Below, piece after piece: positions 45,577-54,318 of a DNA stretch of 64,000 bases. The DNA lies in the NCBI RefSeq assembly GCF_002105555.1, contig NZ_CP020612.1, positions 895,001 through 959,000 of the forward strand, given 5' to 3'. The notes beneath the pieces are model-generated. The model searched no databases and had not been told where the DNA came from. It was given only the letters and a program-made list of their open reading frames with translations. A program made the position numbers and the translations under genes. Source of the stretch: Paracoccus contaminans (GTDB lineage: Bacteria; Pseudomonadota; Alphaproteobacteria; Rhodobacterales; Rhodobacteraceae). Numbering within the stretch: the first letter of the stretch is position 1; each line of letters starts with the position of its first letter.

Positions 45577-46503
45577 ATGCAGCCTATTCCCATCAGCCTG
45601 CGGCAGATCGCCTATGTGATGGCCGTGGCCGAAACCGGCTCGACCGCCGCCGCGGCGCGGGCCTGCCATGTCTCGCAGCCCTCGGTGTCGCAGGCCGTAT
45701 CCCGGATCGAGGCGCATTTCGGCCATCCCCTGTTCCTGCGCCTTCCGGGACAGGGGATGCGCCCGACCCCCTTCGGCCGTCAGAAGCTGGCCGCCCTGGC
45801 ATCGCTGCTGGGCCATGCCCGCACCGCCTTGTCGCCCGCAACCGGGCCGGCGGGGGAACTTGTCCTGGGCGTCTATTCGACGCTTGGTCCGCGCTATGCC
45901 CCGCGGCTGGTGCGCGGCTTTACCGCCCGCCATCCGGCCGCGCGCATCACCCTGGCCGAAGGCGATCTGGCCGAACTGGTCCGCGGCCTGCGCAGCGGCC
46001 GGATCGACCTGGCCCTCGTCTATGACGCGGATCTGCCGGCCGATCTTGGCCTCAGCCCGCTAGGGGCCGTTCCGCCCCATGCGCTGGTCGGTCCGGGCCA
46101 CCCTCTGGCGGGGGCGGGGGCCGTTTCGCTGCGCGATCTGGCGGGTGATCCGATGGTGCTGATCAACCTGCCCCACAGCCGGGGCTATTTCCTGTCGCTG
46201 TTCCAGATCATCGGCGCGGCCCCCCGCATCATCGCCGAGACGGGCTCGATCGAGATGCTGCGCGCCATGGTCGCCAATGGCATGGGCACCGGCCTGCTGG
46301 CGACGGACCTGCCCCATGACCTGTGCTATGACGGCGGCTGCGTGGTGCGCCTGGCCCTGACCGATCCCCTGCCCCCCAGCCGCATCGCCCTGGCGCGCGC
46401 GTCGGCCCTGCACCCTTCGGAAACGGCGGCGGCCTTTGCGGATTTTGCGGCGCAGGCGCTGGGGGACGGTGGCACCCCCGCCCGCCGACCCGCCGGCGGC
46501 TGA
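45577..46503 (+). CDS. LysR family transcriptional regulator
   Basis: This 308-residue protein has an N-terminal winged helix-turn-helix (LRQIAYVMAVAETGSTAAAARACHVSQPSVSQAVSRIE in two parts) and a periplasmic-binding-like effector domain. Divergent placement suggests it controls the CoA-transferase/acyl-CoA dehydrogenase operon, perhaps with the CoA ester or free acid as effector. The last 10 residues are a Pro/Arg-rich tail. Confidence 0.92.
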   Translation: MQPIPISLRQIAYVMAVAETGSTAAAARACHVSQPSVSQAVSRIEAHFGHPLFLRLPGQGMRPTPFGRQKLAALASLLGHARTALSPATGPAGELVLGVYSTLGPRYAPRLVRGFTARHPAARITLAEGDLAELVRGLRSGRIDLALVYDADLPADLGLSPLGAVPPHALVGPGHPLAGAGAVSLRDLAGDPMVLINLPHSRGYFLSLFQIIGAAPRIIAETGSIEMLRAMVANGMGTGLLATDLPHDLCYDGGCVVRLALTDPLPPSRIALARASALHPSETAAAFADFAAQALGDGGTPARRPAGG

Positions 46504-46655
46504 GCGGGGGCTTGCCTGCCGGCCCGCGCGCCTGTCGAGCCAAGGACGACACCCTCCCCGCGCATTGCCGGCAGGCCCTGGCGCCGTCCGCGGCGCGGGC
46601 CGCCCCTGACGGGCAGGATGAAGGGCAGGCCCCCGGCGGCCCGCGCGAAAGGGCG

Positions 46656-47786
46656 TCAGCCCACCTGCCGGCCGCGGCACCACACGCCGCGGATGCGGGG
46701 GGTGCGGTCCAGCGAGGCGATGCGGATCAGGTCGGCGCGCAGGCCGGTTTCGATCCGGCCCCGGTCGTCAAGCCCCGTCGCCGCGGCGGGGGTGGCGGTG
46801 ACCGTGGCAAAGGCGCGCGGCACATCGCCCCAGATCGAGGCCAGCCGGGCTGCCGCGAGCATCAGGCTGGAGGGAATGTAATCCGAGGACATGATGTCCA
46901 GCAGCCCTTCGCGCGCCAGCGTTTCGGCGGCGACATTGCCCGAATGGCTGCCCCCGCGGATCAGGTTGGGCGCGCCCATGATCGTCAGGATCCCATGCTC
47001 GCGGCAGGCGCGCGCCGCCTCGATCGTGGTGGGAAACTCGGCCAGGCGGATGCCGTGGGCGGCGCTTTGCTCGACATGGGCGCGCGTGGTGTCGTCATGG
47101 CTGGCCATGACCGCGCCCATCCGCGCCGCAAGGCGGACAGCCGCCTCCTCATGGGCATCGCCATGGCGGGCGCGGATTCCGGTCAGCAGCGCCACGTGAT
47201 CGGCGAACTGGTCATCGGACATGCCGTATTTGCCCTGTTCGTATTCCTTCAGCTTGTCCATGTCGCGGAACTGCCGAAAGCCCGGCGTGTGATCCATCAG
47301 GCTGACCAGCCGGACCCGGTGATCGCTGCCGAAAGCCTCCATCTCCTCCAGCATGGTTTCGGAACAGATCTCGGCGCGCAGATGGATGAAATGGCTGATG
47401 CGGGTTTCATGGGCGGCGGCGAGGGTGTTGATCTCCTCGGCCAGCGGCAGGGCATAGGGCGCATAGTTCGACTTGGCCCCGCCAATGGAGCCGACGCGCA
47501 GCGCGTCGAACACCGTCGTGATCCCGGCGCTGGCCAGTTCTCCGTCATGGGCCAGGATCGCGGCGGCATGGGGCCAGTCCACGCCGGGGCGGGGGCGGAT
47601 ATGGCGTTCCAGGTTGTCGGTGTGCAGCTCGACCAGCCCCGGCGCGACGTGATCGCCCGCGCAGTCGATCGCGCCCGGCGGCACCTCCGTCCCTTCGGTG
47701 ATGCCGGCGATCCGGTCGCCCTCGACATGAACGGCGCCCCGCATCACGCGGCCGGGCAGGATCAGGTTGGCATTGGCAAGGATCAT
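46656..47786 (-). CDS. phnM: Alpha-D-ribose 1-methylphosphonate 5-triphosphate diphosphatase PhnM
   Basis: PhnM (376 residues) is an amidohydrolase that removes pyrophosphate from the ribose methylphosphonate triphosphate intermediate of C-P lyase. VAPGLVELHTDNLERH has the metal-binding H-x-D-N form. GAVMASHDDTT, GAPNLIRGGSHSGN and ILSSDYIPS-like DIMSSDYIPSSL are conserved. It is the last gene of the phnG-M operon and overlaps phnN. Confidence 0.95.
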   Translation of the reverse strand: MILANANLILPGRVMRGAVHVEGDRIAGITEGTEVPPGAIDCAGDHVAPGLVELHTDNLERHIRPRPGVDWPHAAAILAHDGELASAGITTVFDALRVGSIGGAKSNYAPYALPLAEEINTLAAAHETRISHFIHLRAEICSETMLEEMEAFGSDHRVRLVSLMDHTPGFRQFRDMDKLKEYEQGKYGMSDDQFADHVALLTGIRARHGDAHEEAAVRLAARMGAVMASHDDTTRAHVEQSAAHGIRLAEFPTTIEAARACREHGILTIMGAPNLIRGGSHSGNVAAETLAREGLLDIMSSDYIPSSLMLAAARLASIWGDVPRAFATVTATPAAATGLDDRGRIETGLRADLIRIASLDRTPRIRGVWCRGRQVG

Positions 47787-48304
47787 GGCGTTTGTCCAAT
47801 GGCTGCAAGAAAGGCCGCCGTCGCGTCGGCGAGCGGGCCGGAATTGTCGATGGTCGTGACCTCGGCCCCGCAGGGGGCCTGCGGGGCGCCCCGGTCCAGC
47901 CGGGCGGCGATGCCGGCCGCATCCTCGCGCCCGCGGGCGGCAAGCCGGGCCGCCAGAACCTCGGGGCGGGCCGTGACATTCAGGATGGCGATGCCGGGAA
48001 AGACGCGCGCGGCGTCGTCCAGGATGCGGCGCGACAGGTTCATCAGCACCGCTTCGGCCTGCGGCAGCGCGTGGGGGATGGCATAGGACAGGCCATGCGC
48101 CGTCCAGTCCAGCGCAAAGGCGCCCGCGGCCTTGCGGCGGGCGAACTCGGCCGGGGTGACGGGCTCGAAATCCTCGCCCCCCGCCTCTGCCGGACGGGTG
48201 ATCACGCGGCGCACCAGCGCCACGCCGGGCCGGGCGGCGGCGGCGGCCGCCATCAGCGTGTCCTTGCCCGCGCCCGAAGGGCCGACCACGGCAAACAGCC
48301 TCAT
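47783..48304 (-). CDS. phnN: Ribose 1,5-bisphosphate phosphokinase PhnN
   Basis: PhnN (173 residues) converts ribose 1,5-bisphosphate to PRPP. It is guanylate-kinase-like, with P-loop VVGPSGAGKDTLM at 6-18, RRVITRPAEAGGEDFEPVT and ALDWTAHGLSYAIP. The ATG at 48302-48304 overlaps the phnL stop (ATGA). A longer frame upstream is not supported. Confidence 0.92.
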   Translation of the reverse strand: MRLFAVVGPSGAGKDTLMAAAAAARPGVALVRRVITRPAEAGGEDFEPVTPAEFARRKAAGAFALDWTAHGLSYAIPHALPQAEAVLMNLSRRILDDAARVFPGIAILNVTARPEVLAARLAARGREDAAGIAARLDRGAPQAPCGAEVTTIDNSGPLADATAAFLAAIGQTP

Positions 48305-48990
48305 GCCGCGGCCTGCGGGGTAAAGCCGGTCACATCCACCGCGCGGTCGCACAGACGGGCACGGGCGGCCTCGTCATGAAAGATGCCCAGGATCGCCGCA
48401 CCGCGGGCCTTGGCCTCCTCGATCATGGTCATGACGGTTTCGCGGTTGGCGGGATCGAGGCTGGCGGTCGGCTCGTCCAGCAGCAGGGCGGGATAGGGAT
48501 GGACAAAGCCGCGGGCGATGTTCACGCGCTGCTGCTCGCCCCCCGAAAAGGTGGTGGGCGACAGCCCCCAGAGCCGCTCTGCGATGCGCAGGCGCGCCAG
48601 CAGCCCGGCGGCGCGCGCCTCGGCCTCGCCTGCCGGCACGCCCAGCGTCAGCAGCGGCTCGGCCACCACGCGCAGGGTGGGAACGCGGGGCAGCACGCGC
48701 AGGAACTGGCTGACATGGCCCAGCGTCCCCTTGCGCAGCGCGATCACCGCCCGCGGGGCGGCGCCCGATATCACCGTGTCCCCGACCCGGATCACCCCAT
48801 GGTCGGTGCGATAGTTCCCCCAGATCATCCGCATCAGCGTCGATTTTCCCGCGCCCGATGCGCCTGTCAGCGCCACGCATTCGCCCGGCGCCACCGACAG
48901 GGTGGCGCCCTCCATCACCCGCAGCACCGCGCCGCCCTGGTTGTGCAGCGTGAACGCCTTGCCGACATTCTCGACCGAAATCATCATCAC
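48301..48990 (-). CDS. phnL: C-P lyase accessory ATPase PhnL
   Basis: PhnL (229 residues) is an ABC-type ATPase of the phosphonate-cleavage machinery rather than a transporter part. Walker A is GASGAGKST, with LGHVSQFLRVLPRVPTL, FSGGEQQRVNIARGF and LLLDEPTASLD. Three consecutive ATGs begin the gene. It overlaps phnK and phnN. Confidence 0.94.
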   Translation of the reverse strand: MMMISVENVGKAFTLHNQGGAVLRVMEGATLSVAPGECVALTGASGAGKSTLMRMIWGNYRTDHGVIRVGDTVISGAAPRAVIALRKGTLGHVSQFLRVLPRVPTLRVVAEPLLTLGVPAGEAEARAAGLLARLRIAERLWGLSPTTFSGGEQQRVNIARGFVHPYPALLLDEPTASLDPANRETVMTMIEEAKARGAAILGIFHDEAARARLCDRAVDVTGFTPQAAA

Positions 48991-49805
48991 ACCTGCAGGA
49001 CCGAGGATACGAGGAGCTGTGTATAGGCATGCTGGGGATCGTCCAGCACCTGATCGGTCAGGCCCTGTTCGACCACGCGCCCGTCCTTCATCACCAGCAG
49101 CCGGTCGGCCAGCAGCCGCACCACCGCCAGGTCATGCGTCACCAGCACCGCCGACAGGCCCATGTCGCGCACAAGCCCCCGCAGCAGATCCAGCAGCCGC
49201 GCCTGCACGCTGACATCCAGCCCGCCCGTCGGCTCGTCCATGAAGGCAAGGCGCGGGCCGCTGACCAGGTTGCGCGCGATCTGCAAACGCTGCTGCATCC
49301 CGCCCGAGAACTGCCGCGGGCGGTCGTCGATGCGGGCGGGGTCGATTTCCACCCGCTCCAGCCAGCCCGCGGCGGCGGCGCGGATGCGGCCGTAATGGCG
49401 CGCGCCGGTGGCCATCAGCCGTTCGCCGACATTGCCGCCCGCGCTGACCCCCATGCGCAGCCCGTCGCGCGGGTTCTGGTGGACGAAGGCCCATTCCGTG
49501 CGCGCCAGATGCCGGCGGGCGGGTTCGTTCATCGTGACGGTATCGACCGGGCCGTCCGGCCCATCATAGATCACCGCGCCCGCATCCGGCGCCATCTGCC
49601 CCGACAGGCAGGCCAGCAGCGTCGATTTGCCCGAACCGCTTTCGCCGACAATGCCCATCACCTCGCCCGGCCACAGATCGAAGCTGACATCGGCGCAGCC
49701 GATGCGCGCGCCGTAATGCCGGGTTATCCCGCGCACGGACAGAAGCGGCCCGGCCCCTTCGGCCCGGCCGGCCTTTTCGCCAAAGGCGGCTGCCCCGTCC
49801 ATCAC
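48987..49805 (-). CDS. phnK: C-P lyase ATPase PhnK
   Basis: PhnK (272 residues) is the ABC-ATPase that binds the PhnGHIJ core complex. It carries Walker A GESGSGKST, FVHQNPRDGLRM, FSGGMQQRLQIARNL and FMDEPTGGLDVSVQ. An N-terminal extension of about 20 residues precedes the domain. Overlaps of 4 bp link it to phnJ and phnL. Confidence 0.94.
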   Translation of the reverse strand: MMDGAAAFGEKAGRAEGAGPLLSVRGITRHYGARIGCADVSFDLWPGEVMGIVGESGSGKSTLLACLSGQMAPDAGAVIYDGPDGPVDTVTMNEPARRHLARTEWAFVHQNPRDGLRMGVSAGGNVGERLMATGARHYGRIRAAAAGWLERVEIDPARIDDRPRQFSGGMQQRLQIARNLVSGPRLAFMDEPTGGLDVSVQARLLDLLRGLVRDMGLSAVLVTHDLAVVRLLADRLLVMKDGRVVEQGLTDQVLDDPQHAYTQLLVSSVLQV

Positions 49806-50764
49806 GCGCCCTCCTTCGCCCGGTGGGCGCAGTAATCCGTGTCCGAGCAGACGAACATCCGCCCCCCCGCATCATCGGTGATGACCTCGTCCAGATAGCT
49901 GGCGGTCGATCCGCAGATGGCGCAGGCATGATCGGCCTTGGCAGCCACGAAGGGATGATCCTCGAAATCAAGGCTGACCACCCGCGTATGGGGGGGCAGC
50001 GCATAGATGCGCTGTTCGCGCCCCGCCCCGAACAGCTGGATCGCCGGGCAGTCGTTCAGCTTGGGGTTGTCGAACTTGGGAATGGGCGAGGGGTCCATGA
50101 CATAGCGCCCGGCGACCTCGACCGGATAGGCATAGGATGTGGCGATCTCGCCATGGCGGGCGATGTCCTCGTAAAGCCGCACCTGCATCAGCCCGTAATC
50201 GGCCAGGGCGTGGATGCGGCGGGTCTCGACCTCGCGCGGCTCGAGGAACCGCATCGGTTCGGGGATGGGCACCTGATAGACGAGGATCTGCCCTTCGGTC
50301 AGGGGCGTTTCGGGGATGCGGTGGCGGGTCTGGATCACCGTCGCCTCGCTCGTGCGCTCGGTCACGGCGACGCCGGCGGTGCGCTGAAAGAACTTGCGGA
50401 TGCTGACGGCGTTGGTGGTGTCATCGGCGCCCTGGTCGATGACCTTGAGCACGTCGTCCGGCACCAGCACCGCGGCCGTCACCTGCACCCCGCCGGTGCC
50501 CCAGCCATAGGGCATCGGCATCTCGCGGCTGGCAAAGGGCACCTGATAGCCCGGCACCGCGATCCCCTTGAGGATCGCGCGGCGGATCATCCTCTTGGTG
50601 TCCTCGTCCAGATAGGCGAAGTTGTAGTCGGTCATGGCGGCATCCGCGGGCACGGGGGGCGGCAAGGCGGCCCCAGACGCGGCGGCCCCGGCAGGGGCGG
50701 GGGCGTGGGTGGGGGCGGGACGGGCCTGCACGGCAGGCGGGCGGGGATCATCGGCGGGGATCAT
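49802..50764 (-). CDS. phnJ: C-P lyase radical-SAM subunit PhnJ with N-terminal extension
   Basis: PhnJ (320 residues) cleaves the C-P bond of ribose phosphonate. The Cys set C281-x2-C284-x21-C306-x5-C312 (CAICGS ... FVCSDTDYC) is complete, with the [4Fe-4S] ligands and the catalytic Cys. The family N-terminus (TDYNFAYLDEDTKRMIRRA) begins only at residue 44. The preceding 43 residues are Pro/Ala-rich. The upstream ATG at 50762-50764 has AAGGGGGA at good spacing and overlaps the phnI stop (ATGA). The internal ATG at 50633-50635 has no clear ribosome-binding site, so I keep the long form. Confidence 0.93.
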   Translation of the reverse strand: MIPADDPRPPAVQARPAPTHAPAPAGAAASGAALPPPVPADAAMTDYNFAYLDEDTKRMIRRAILKGIAVPGYQVPFASREMPMPYGWGTGGVQVTAAVLVPDDVLKVIDQGADDTTNAVSIRKFFQRTAGVAVTERTSEATVIQTRHRIPETPLTEGQILVYQVPIPEPMRFLEPREVETRRIHALADYGLMQVRLYEDIARHGEIATSYAYPVEVAGRYVMDPSPIPKFDNPKLNDCPAIQLFGAGREQRIYALPPHTRVVSLDFEDHPFVAAKADHACAICGSTASYLDEVITDDAGGRMFVCSDTDYCAHRAKEGA

Positions 50765-51903
50765 GGCTGTTCCCCCTTGTGGGCGGCGGCGCGCAGGCGA
50801 CGCACCAGTTCCAGTTCAGCCTGGAAATCGACGTAATGGGGCAGCTTGATATGTTCCAGAAAACCCGTCGCCTGGATGTTGTCGCAATGGGACAGGACGA
50901 ATTCGGTATCCTGGGCCGGGGCGCCCTGGTCGTCCTCGTCCAGTTCCTGCCAGCGCAGCGCGCGATCGACCAGCGCCACGGCCAGCGCCTTGCGCTCGGT
51001 CTGGCCGAAGGTCAGGCCATAGCCGCGGGTGAACTGCGGCGGCTCGGTCCGCGAGCCCTTGAACTGGTTGACCGTCTCGCATTCGGTCAGCTCGATTTCG
51101 CCGATGCCGATGGCAAAGCCCAGCTCCGGGATCTCCATCTCGACCTCGACCGTGCCGATGCGCAGCTCGCCGACAAAGGCATGGTTGCGCGCATAGCCGC
51201 GCTGGGTCGAATAGGCGAGGCCCAGCAGGAACCCTTCATCCCCGCGGGCCAGCGCCTGCAGGCGCAGCGGGCGGCCGGCCGGCAGTTCCAGCGGCGCGCG
51301 CGTCAGGTCGGGGGGCAGGGTGTCATCCGGAGCGGCGGTTTCGATCATCCCGTCGCGGCCGAGGAAATCCAGGATATGGGGCACCGCCTGCGGGCCTGCA
51401 CCCGCGCCGGCAGGAAGATCGGCGGCAGGGGCACCGGCGGCACCGGCGGCAGCTGCGGCCTGCCCGGCGGGCGCATCGGTTTCAGGCAGCGCGCCATCCG
51501 CCATCAGGCGGAAATCCAGCAGCCGGTGCGTATAGTCGAAGGTCGGCCCCAGCACCTGCCCGCCCGGCGCGTCCTTGAAGGTGGCGCTGATGCGCCGCTT
51601 GATCGCCATGGCCGCGGTGTCCACCGGGACCGAGCCGCCGAACCGGGGCAGCGTCGTGCGATAGGCGCGGATCAGGAAGATCGCCTCGATCAGATCGCCC
51701 CGCGCCTGCTTGATCGCCAGCGCCGCAAGGTCGGGATCATAGAGCGAGCCTTCGGCCATCACGCGGGCGACGCCCAGCGACAGCTGATCGCGGATCTGGT
51801 CCGTGTCCAGCGCGGGCTGGTCGGCGGGGCCGCGGCGTTCGCGCGCCAGCCAGTCATGGGCCGCATCGATGGCGCGCTCGCCCCCTTTCACGGCGACATA
51901 CAT
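50761..51903 (-). CDS. phnI: C-P lyase core subunit PhnI
   Basis: PhnI (380 residues) is a nucleosidase subunit of the PhnGHIJL core that exchanges the base for phosphonate. It starts YVAVKGGERAIDAAHDWLA and has HLLDFRLM-like HRLLDFRLMADG, TQRGYARNHAFVGEL and FVLSHCDNIQATGFLEHIKLPHYVDFQAEL (read in parts). An Ala/Gly-rich insertion of about 30 residues lies near 150-180. It overlaps phnH by one base and phnJ by four. Confidence 0.94.
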   Translation of the reverse strand: MYVAVKGGERAIDAAHDWLARERRGPADQPALDTDQIRDQLSLGVARVMAEGSLYDPDLAALAIKQARGDLIEAIFLIRAYRTTLPRFGGSVPVDTAAMAIKRRISATFKDAPGGQVLGPTFDYTHRLLDFRLMADGALPETDAPAGQAAAAAGAAGAPAADLPAGAGAGPQAVPHILDFLGRDGMIETAAPDDTLPPDLTRAPLELPAGRPLRLQALARGDEGFLLGLAYSTQRGYARNHAFVGELRIGTVEVEMEIPELGFAIGIGEIELTECETVNQFKGSRTEPPQFTRGYGLTFGQTERKALAVALVDRALRWQELDEDDQGAPAQDTEFVLSHCDNIQATGFLEHIKLPHYVDFQAELELVRRLRAAAHKGEQP

Positions 51904-52472
51904 CAGACAGCCTCCTGCGGCAGCACCGCGGTCGAACGGGGCACGGCCATCAGGCGCGCGCCGCAGGCCAGGATCGCGTCCCAGCCCAAGGGAAAGCGGT
52001 CGTGATTGGCGGCAAAGGCGGCCGGGTCCGGCAGGCGGGCCGCGGCCGTGCCGCGGATGCCCGGACCGGACAGGGTGACGGGCCGCCCCGCGGCGGGGTC
52101 ATCCACGATCAGCGTCGCGCTGCGGTCAGGATAATCGGGCGTGCCGATGGCAAAGCGATCCAGCGGCAGCAGGGCATCCCAGCAGCCCAGCGCAAACACC
52201 GCCTCCTCGGCAGCGACCAGGGGCGCGGCGCAGTGGAAGGCGATCCAGCGGCGCACTGCCTCGCAATCATGGGCGCCGGCAAGATGCAGCGGCGTATCCC
52301 CGTCCACCAGCGTCAGCAGCACGGCCGCCGCCGCCGGGGACAGCGGCGCCGGGCCGCGGGCGGGCTCGGGCATCACCTCGGTGCCCGGCCGGGCCATCGC
52401 CTCAAGCACCGCGCGAAAGCTGCGCGCGCCGTCGCGCGCGGGGTCGGCAAAGCCGCCGTCCAGAACGCTCAT
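51903..52472 (-). CDS. phnH: C-P lyase core subunit PhnH
   Basis: PhnH (189 residues) is a structural subunit of the C-P lyase core. It has GFADPARDGARSFRAVLEAMARPG, TLVDGDTPLHLAG, then RPVTLSGPGIRG and NHDRFPLGWDAIL, all family-typical. It overlaps phnG and phnI. Confidence 0.94.
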   Translation of the reverse strand: MSVLDGGFADPARDGARSFRAVLEAMARPGTEVMPEPARGPAPLSPAAAAVLLTLVDGDTPLHLAGAHDCEAVRRWIAFHCAAPLVAAEEAVFALGCWDALLPLDRFAIGTPDYPDRSATLIVDDPAAGRPVTLSGPGIRGTAAARLPDPAAFAANHDRFPLGWDAILACGARLMAVPRSTAVLPQEAV

Positions 52473-52915
52473 TCATCCTCTCCGCGCACCAGGGTGAAGA
52501 ACTCGACCTTCGTCGAGGCCGCGGCGGCAGCGGCAGCCGCGCGGGCGGCCGCCTCGGCACGCGCCAAGGGGGCGATGATCGCGCGCAGCGCCGCCGGATC
52601 GTCCTGCCCCAGCGCATCGGCGCAGGCCGCGCGCAGCGCGTGTTCGCGGCTGCGGCCCTGCACATAACCGTGCCCGACCGTCCCCGTCGCCGTCAGCCGG
52701 ACCGAGGCCCGCGTCACCGTCATCTCGCCCAGGTTGAAGGGCGCCCCGGTGCCGCCGATCCGCCCGCGCACCATCACCGTCCCCGTCTGGGGCGCGCGCA
52801 GCAGATCATGCGGTGGCAGATCGGGCAGGGCTTCGGCCATCAGCGCGGCAGGCGCGCGGGCCATCTGCCCAAGCGCGTCCCGTCGCAGGTCATGATCTGA
52901 AAGAGGGCGTGACAT
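52469..52915 (-). CDS. phnG: C-P lyase core subunit PhnG
   Basis: PhnG (148 residues) is the small core subunit. RPQTGTVMVRGRIGGTGAPFNLGEM-like residues (APQTGTVMVRGRIGG, then FNLGEMTVTRASVRL) and VGHGYVQGRSREHALRAA are conserved. It is the first gene of the phnGHIJKLNM operon, divergent from phnF across an 81-bp promoter region. Confidence 0.94.
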   Translation of the reverse strand: MSRPLSDHDLRRDALGQMARAPAALMAEALPDLPPHDLLRAPQTGTVMVRGRIGGTGAPFNLGEMTVTRASVRLTATGTVGHGYVQGRSREHALRAACADALGQDDPAALRAIIAPLARAEAAARAAAAAAAASTKVEFFTLVRGEDE

Positions 52916-52930
52916 GGCGGCTCAGCGATA

Positions 52931-52946
52931 CTATACAACTAGACAT
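52931..52946. promoter_or_regulatory. Direct repeat CTATACAA-CTAGACAT in phnG/phnF promoter region
   Basis: Two adjacent 8-bp units matching at 6 positions lie 16-31 bp upstream of phnG. They overlap a TATAGT (minus strand) that could be a -10 box. GntR/HutC regulators such as PhnF bind short repeated or inverted sites in their own divergent promoter, so this is a candidate operator. Confidence 0.4.
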
Positions 52947-52996
52947 TTGATAGCGGTGCGCGGCTGTCCCGTCCAGCCGGCCTGCGTGAATTTTGG

Positions 52997-53716
52997 ATGA
53001 AGAAAGGGTCGGCCATGGCGCTTTGGCGTGCGATCGCGGACACGTTGCGGGCTGAAATCGCCAGCGGGCAATGGCGCCCTGGCCAGCGCCTGCCGCCCGA
53101 GGCGGTGCTGGCCGCGCGCTTTGGCGTGAACCGCCACACCCTGCGCCATGCCGCCCGGACGCTGGCCGATGAGGGGCTGCTCTATGCCCGCCGCGGGGCC
53201 GGGGTCTTTGTCGCGGCCGCCCCGGTCGATTACCCGCTGGGGCAGAGGGTCCGCTTCCATCGCAACATCGAGCTGGCCGGCAAGGTGCCGGGGCGGCGCA
53301 TCGACGCGGTGATGACCCGCCCCGCCAGCCCCTCCGAAGCCGCGGCCCTTGACCTGCCCGCGGGCGCCGAGGTTCACGCCGCCGAGGGCCTGTCCACGGT
53401 CGATTTCCGCCCCGTCGCGCTGTTCCGCTCGGTCTTTCCGGCGGCGCGCCTGCCCGGCCTGCCGGCGGCCCTGCGCGAGACGGGATCGATCACCCGCGCG
53501 CTGGCGGCCTGCGGCATCGAGGATTACTGCCGCGTCCATACCCGCATCGCCGCCCAGGTCGCCGATGCCGCGCAGGCCGCGCAGTTGCAGATCGACCCGG
53601 GCGAGGCGCTGCTGCGGACCGAGACGCTGAACGCCGCCGCCGGCATCCCGGTCGAGCGCGGCCGCACCTGGTGGGCGGCCGGCCGGGTGACGCTGACGCT
53701 GCAGGATCATTCGTAG
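52997..53716 (+). CDS. phnF: Phosphonate operon regulator PhnF (GntR/HutC family)
   Basis: PhnF (239 residues) has an N-terminal winged helix (LWRAIADTLRAEI, GQRLPPEAVLAARFGVNRHTLRHAARTL in parts). The C-terminal UTRA ligand-binding domain includes LFRSVFPAARLPGLPAAL. It is transcribed away from phnG and probably represses the C-P lyase operon. Its 3' end overlaps the acetyltransferase gene by 10 bp on the opposite strand. Confidence 0.93.
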   Translation: MKKGSAMALWRAIADTLRAEIASGQWRPGQRLPPEAVLAARFGVNRHTLRHAARTLADEGLLYARRGAGVFVAAAPVDYPLGQRVRFHRNIELAGKVPGRRIDAVMTRPASPSEAAALDLPAGAEVHAAEGLSTVDFRPVALFRSVFPAARLPGLPAALRETGSITRALAACGIEDYCRVHTRIAAQVADAAQAAQLQIDPGEALLRTETLNAAAGIPVERGRTWWAAGRVTLTLQDHS

Positions 53717-54318
53717 CGGTCGAGAAACGCCTCGGCCGTCAGGCGCCGGAAATCGGGCAGCGCCGCGCGCAGGCGCGCGTGATCCCAGTCCCACCAGGCA
53801 AGACGGGCAAGACGCGCGCCCACCGCCTCGGAAAAGCGCCGCCGCAGCGGGGCCGCGGGACAGCCCGCGACGATGGTCCAGTCGGGCACATCGCGCGTGA
53901 CAACCGCCCCCGCCGCCACGATGGCGCCCAGACCGACGGTCACCTCCGGCTTGACGATGGCGCCATGCCCGATCCAGCTATCATGCCCGATGACGGTGCG
54001 CCGTGCCGCGCGGGCGGCAAAGAAATCGGCGTCATCCTCGGCATCGTCCCAGTAATAGCTGCTGCGATACAGGAAATGATGCAGGCTGGCCGTCGTCATC
54101 GGATGATCGGTCGGGCCGATGCGGGTCATGGCGGCGATGTTGGCGAACTTGCCCACCGTAGTGTTGGCGATGTCGGCCAGCCGGTCGCAATAGCTGTAAT
54201 CGCCGAACCGGCTGTTGATGATGCGCGCGCCCTGCCCCACCTCGCACCATGCGCCGAAGGTGGAATTCTCGACGATCGCGCCCTCGCCGATCCGGGGGCG
54301 GTCGGGATGAAGCTTCAT
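53707..54318 (-). CDS. Hexapeptide-repeat acetyltransferase of phosphonate locus
   Basis: This 203-residue left-handed beta-helix protein has hexapeptide runs (IGEGAIVENSTFGAWCEVG, then TVIGHDSWIGHGAIVKPEVT and VGLGAIVAAGAVVTRDV). It resembles the phosphonate-metabolism transferase family found next to phn genes, with likely acetyl-CoA use. It may modify aminoalkylphosphonates as PhnO does, but the substrate is unproven. It overlaps phnE2 by 4 bp as the last gene of the transporter operon. Confidence 0.85.
   Translation of the reverse strand: MKLHPDRPRIGEGAIVENSTFGAWCEVGQGARIINSRFGDYSYCDRLADIANTTVGKFANIAAMTRIGPTDHPMTTASLHHFLYRSSYYWDDAEDDADFFAARAARRTVIGHDSWIGHGAIVKPEVTVGLGAIVAAGAVVTRDVPDWTIVAGCPAAPLRRRFSEAVGARLARLAWWDWDHARLRAALPDFRRLTAEAFLDRYE

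Noticed and set aside
46504..46655. A coding frame or terminator between lysR and phnM
   Set aside because: The convergent gap is GC-rich with only weak imperfect stems and no T-tract; nothing could be supported.
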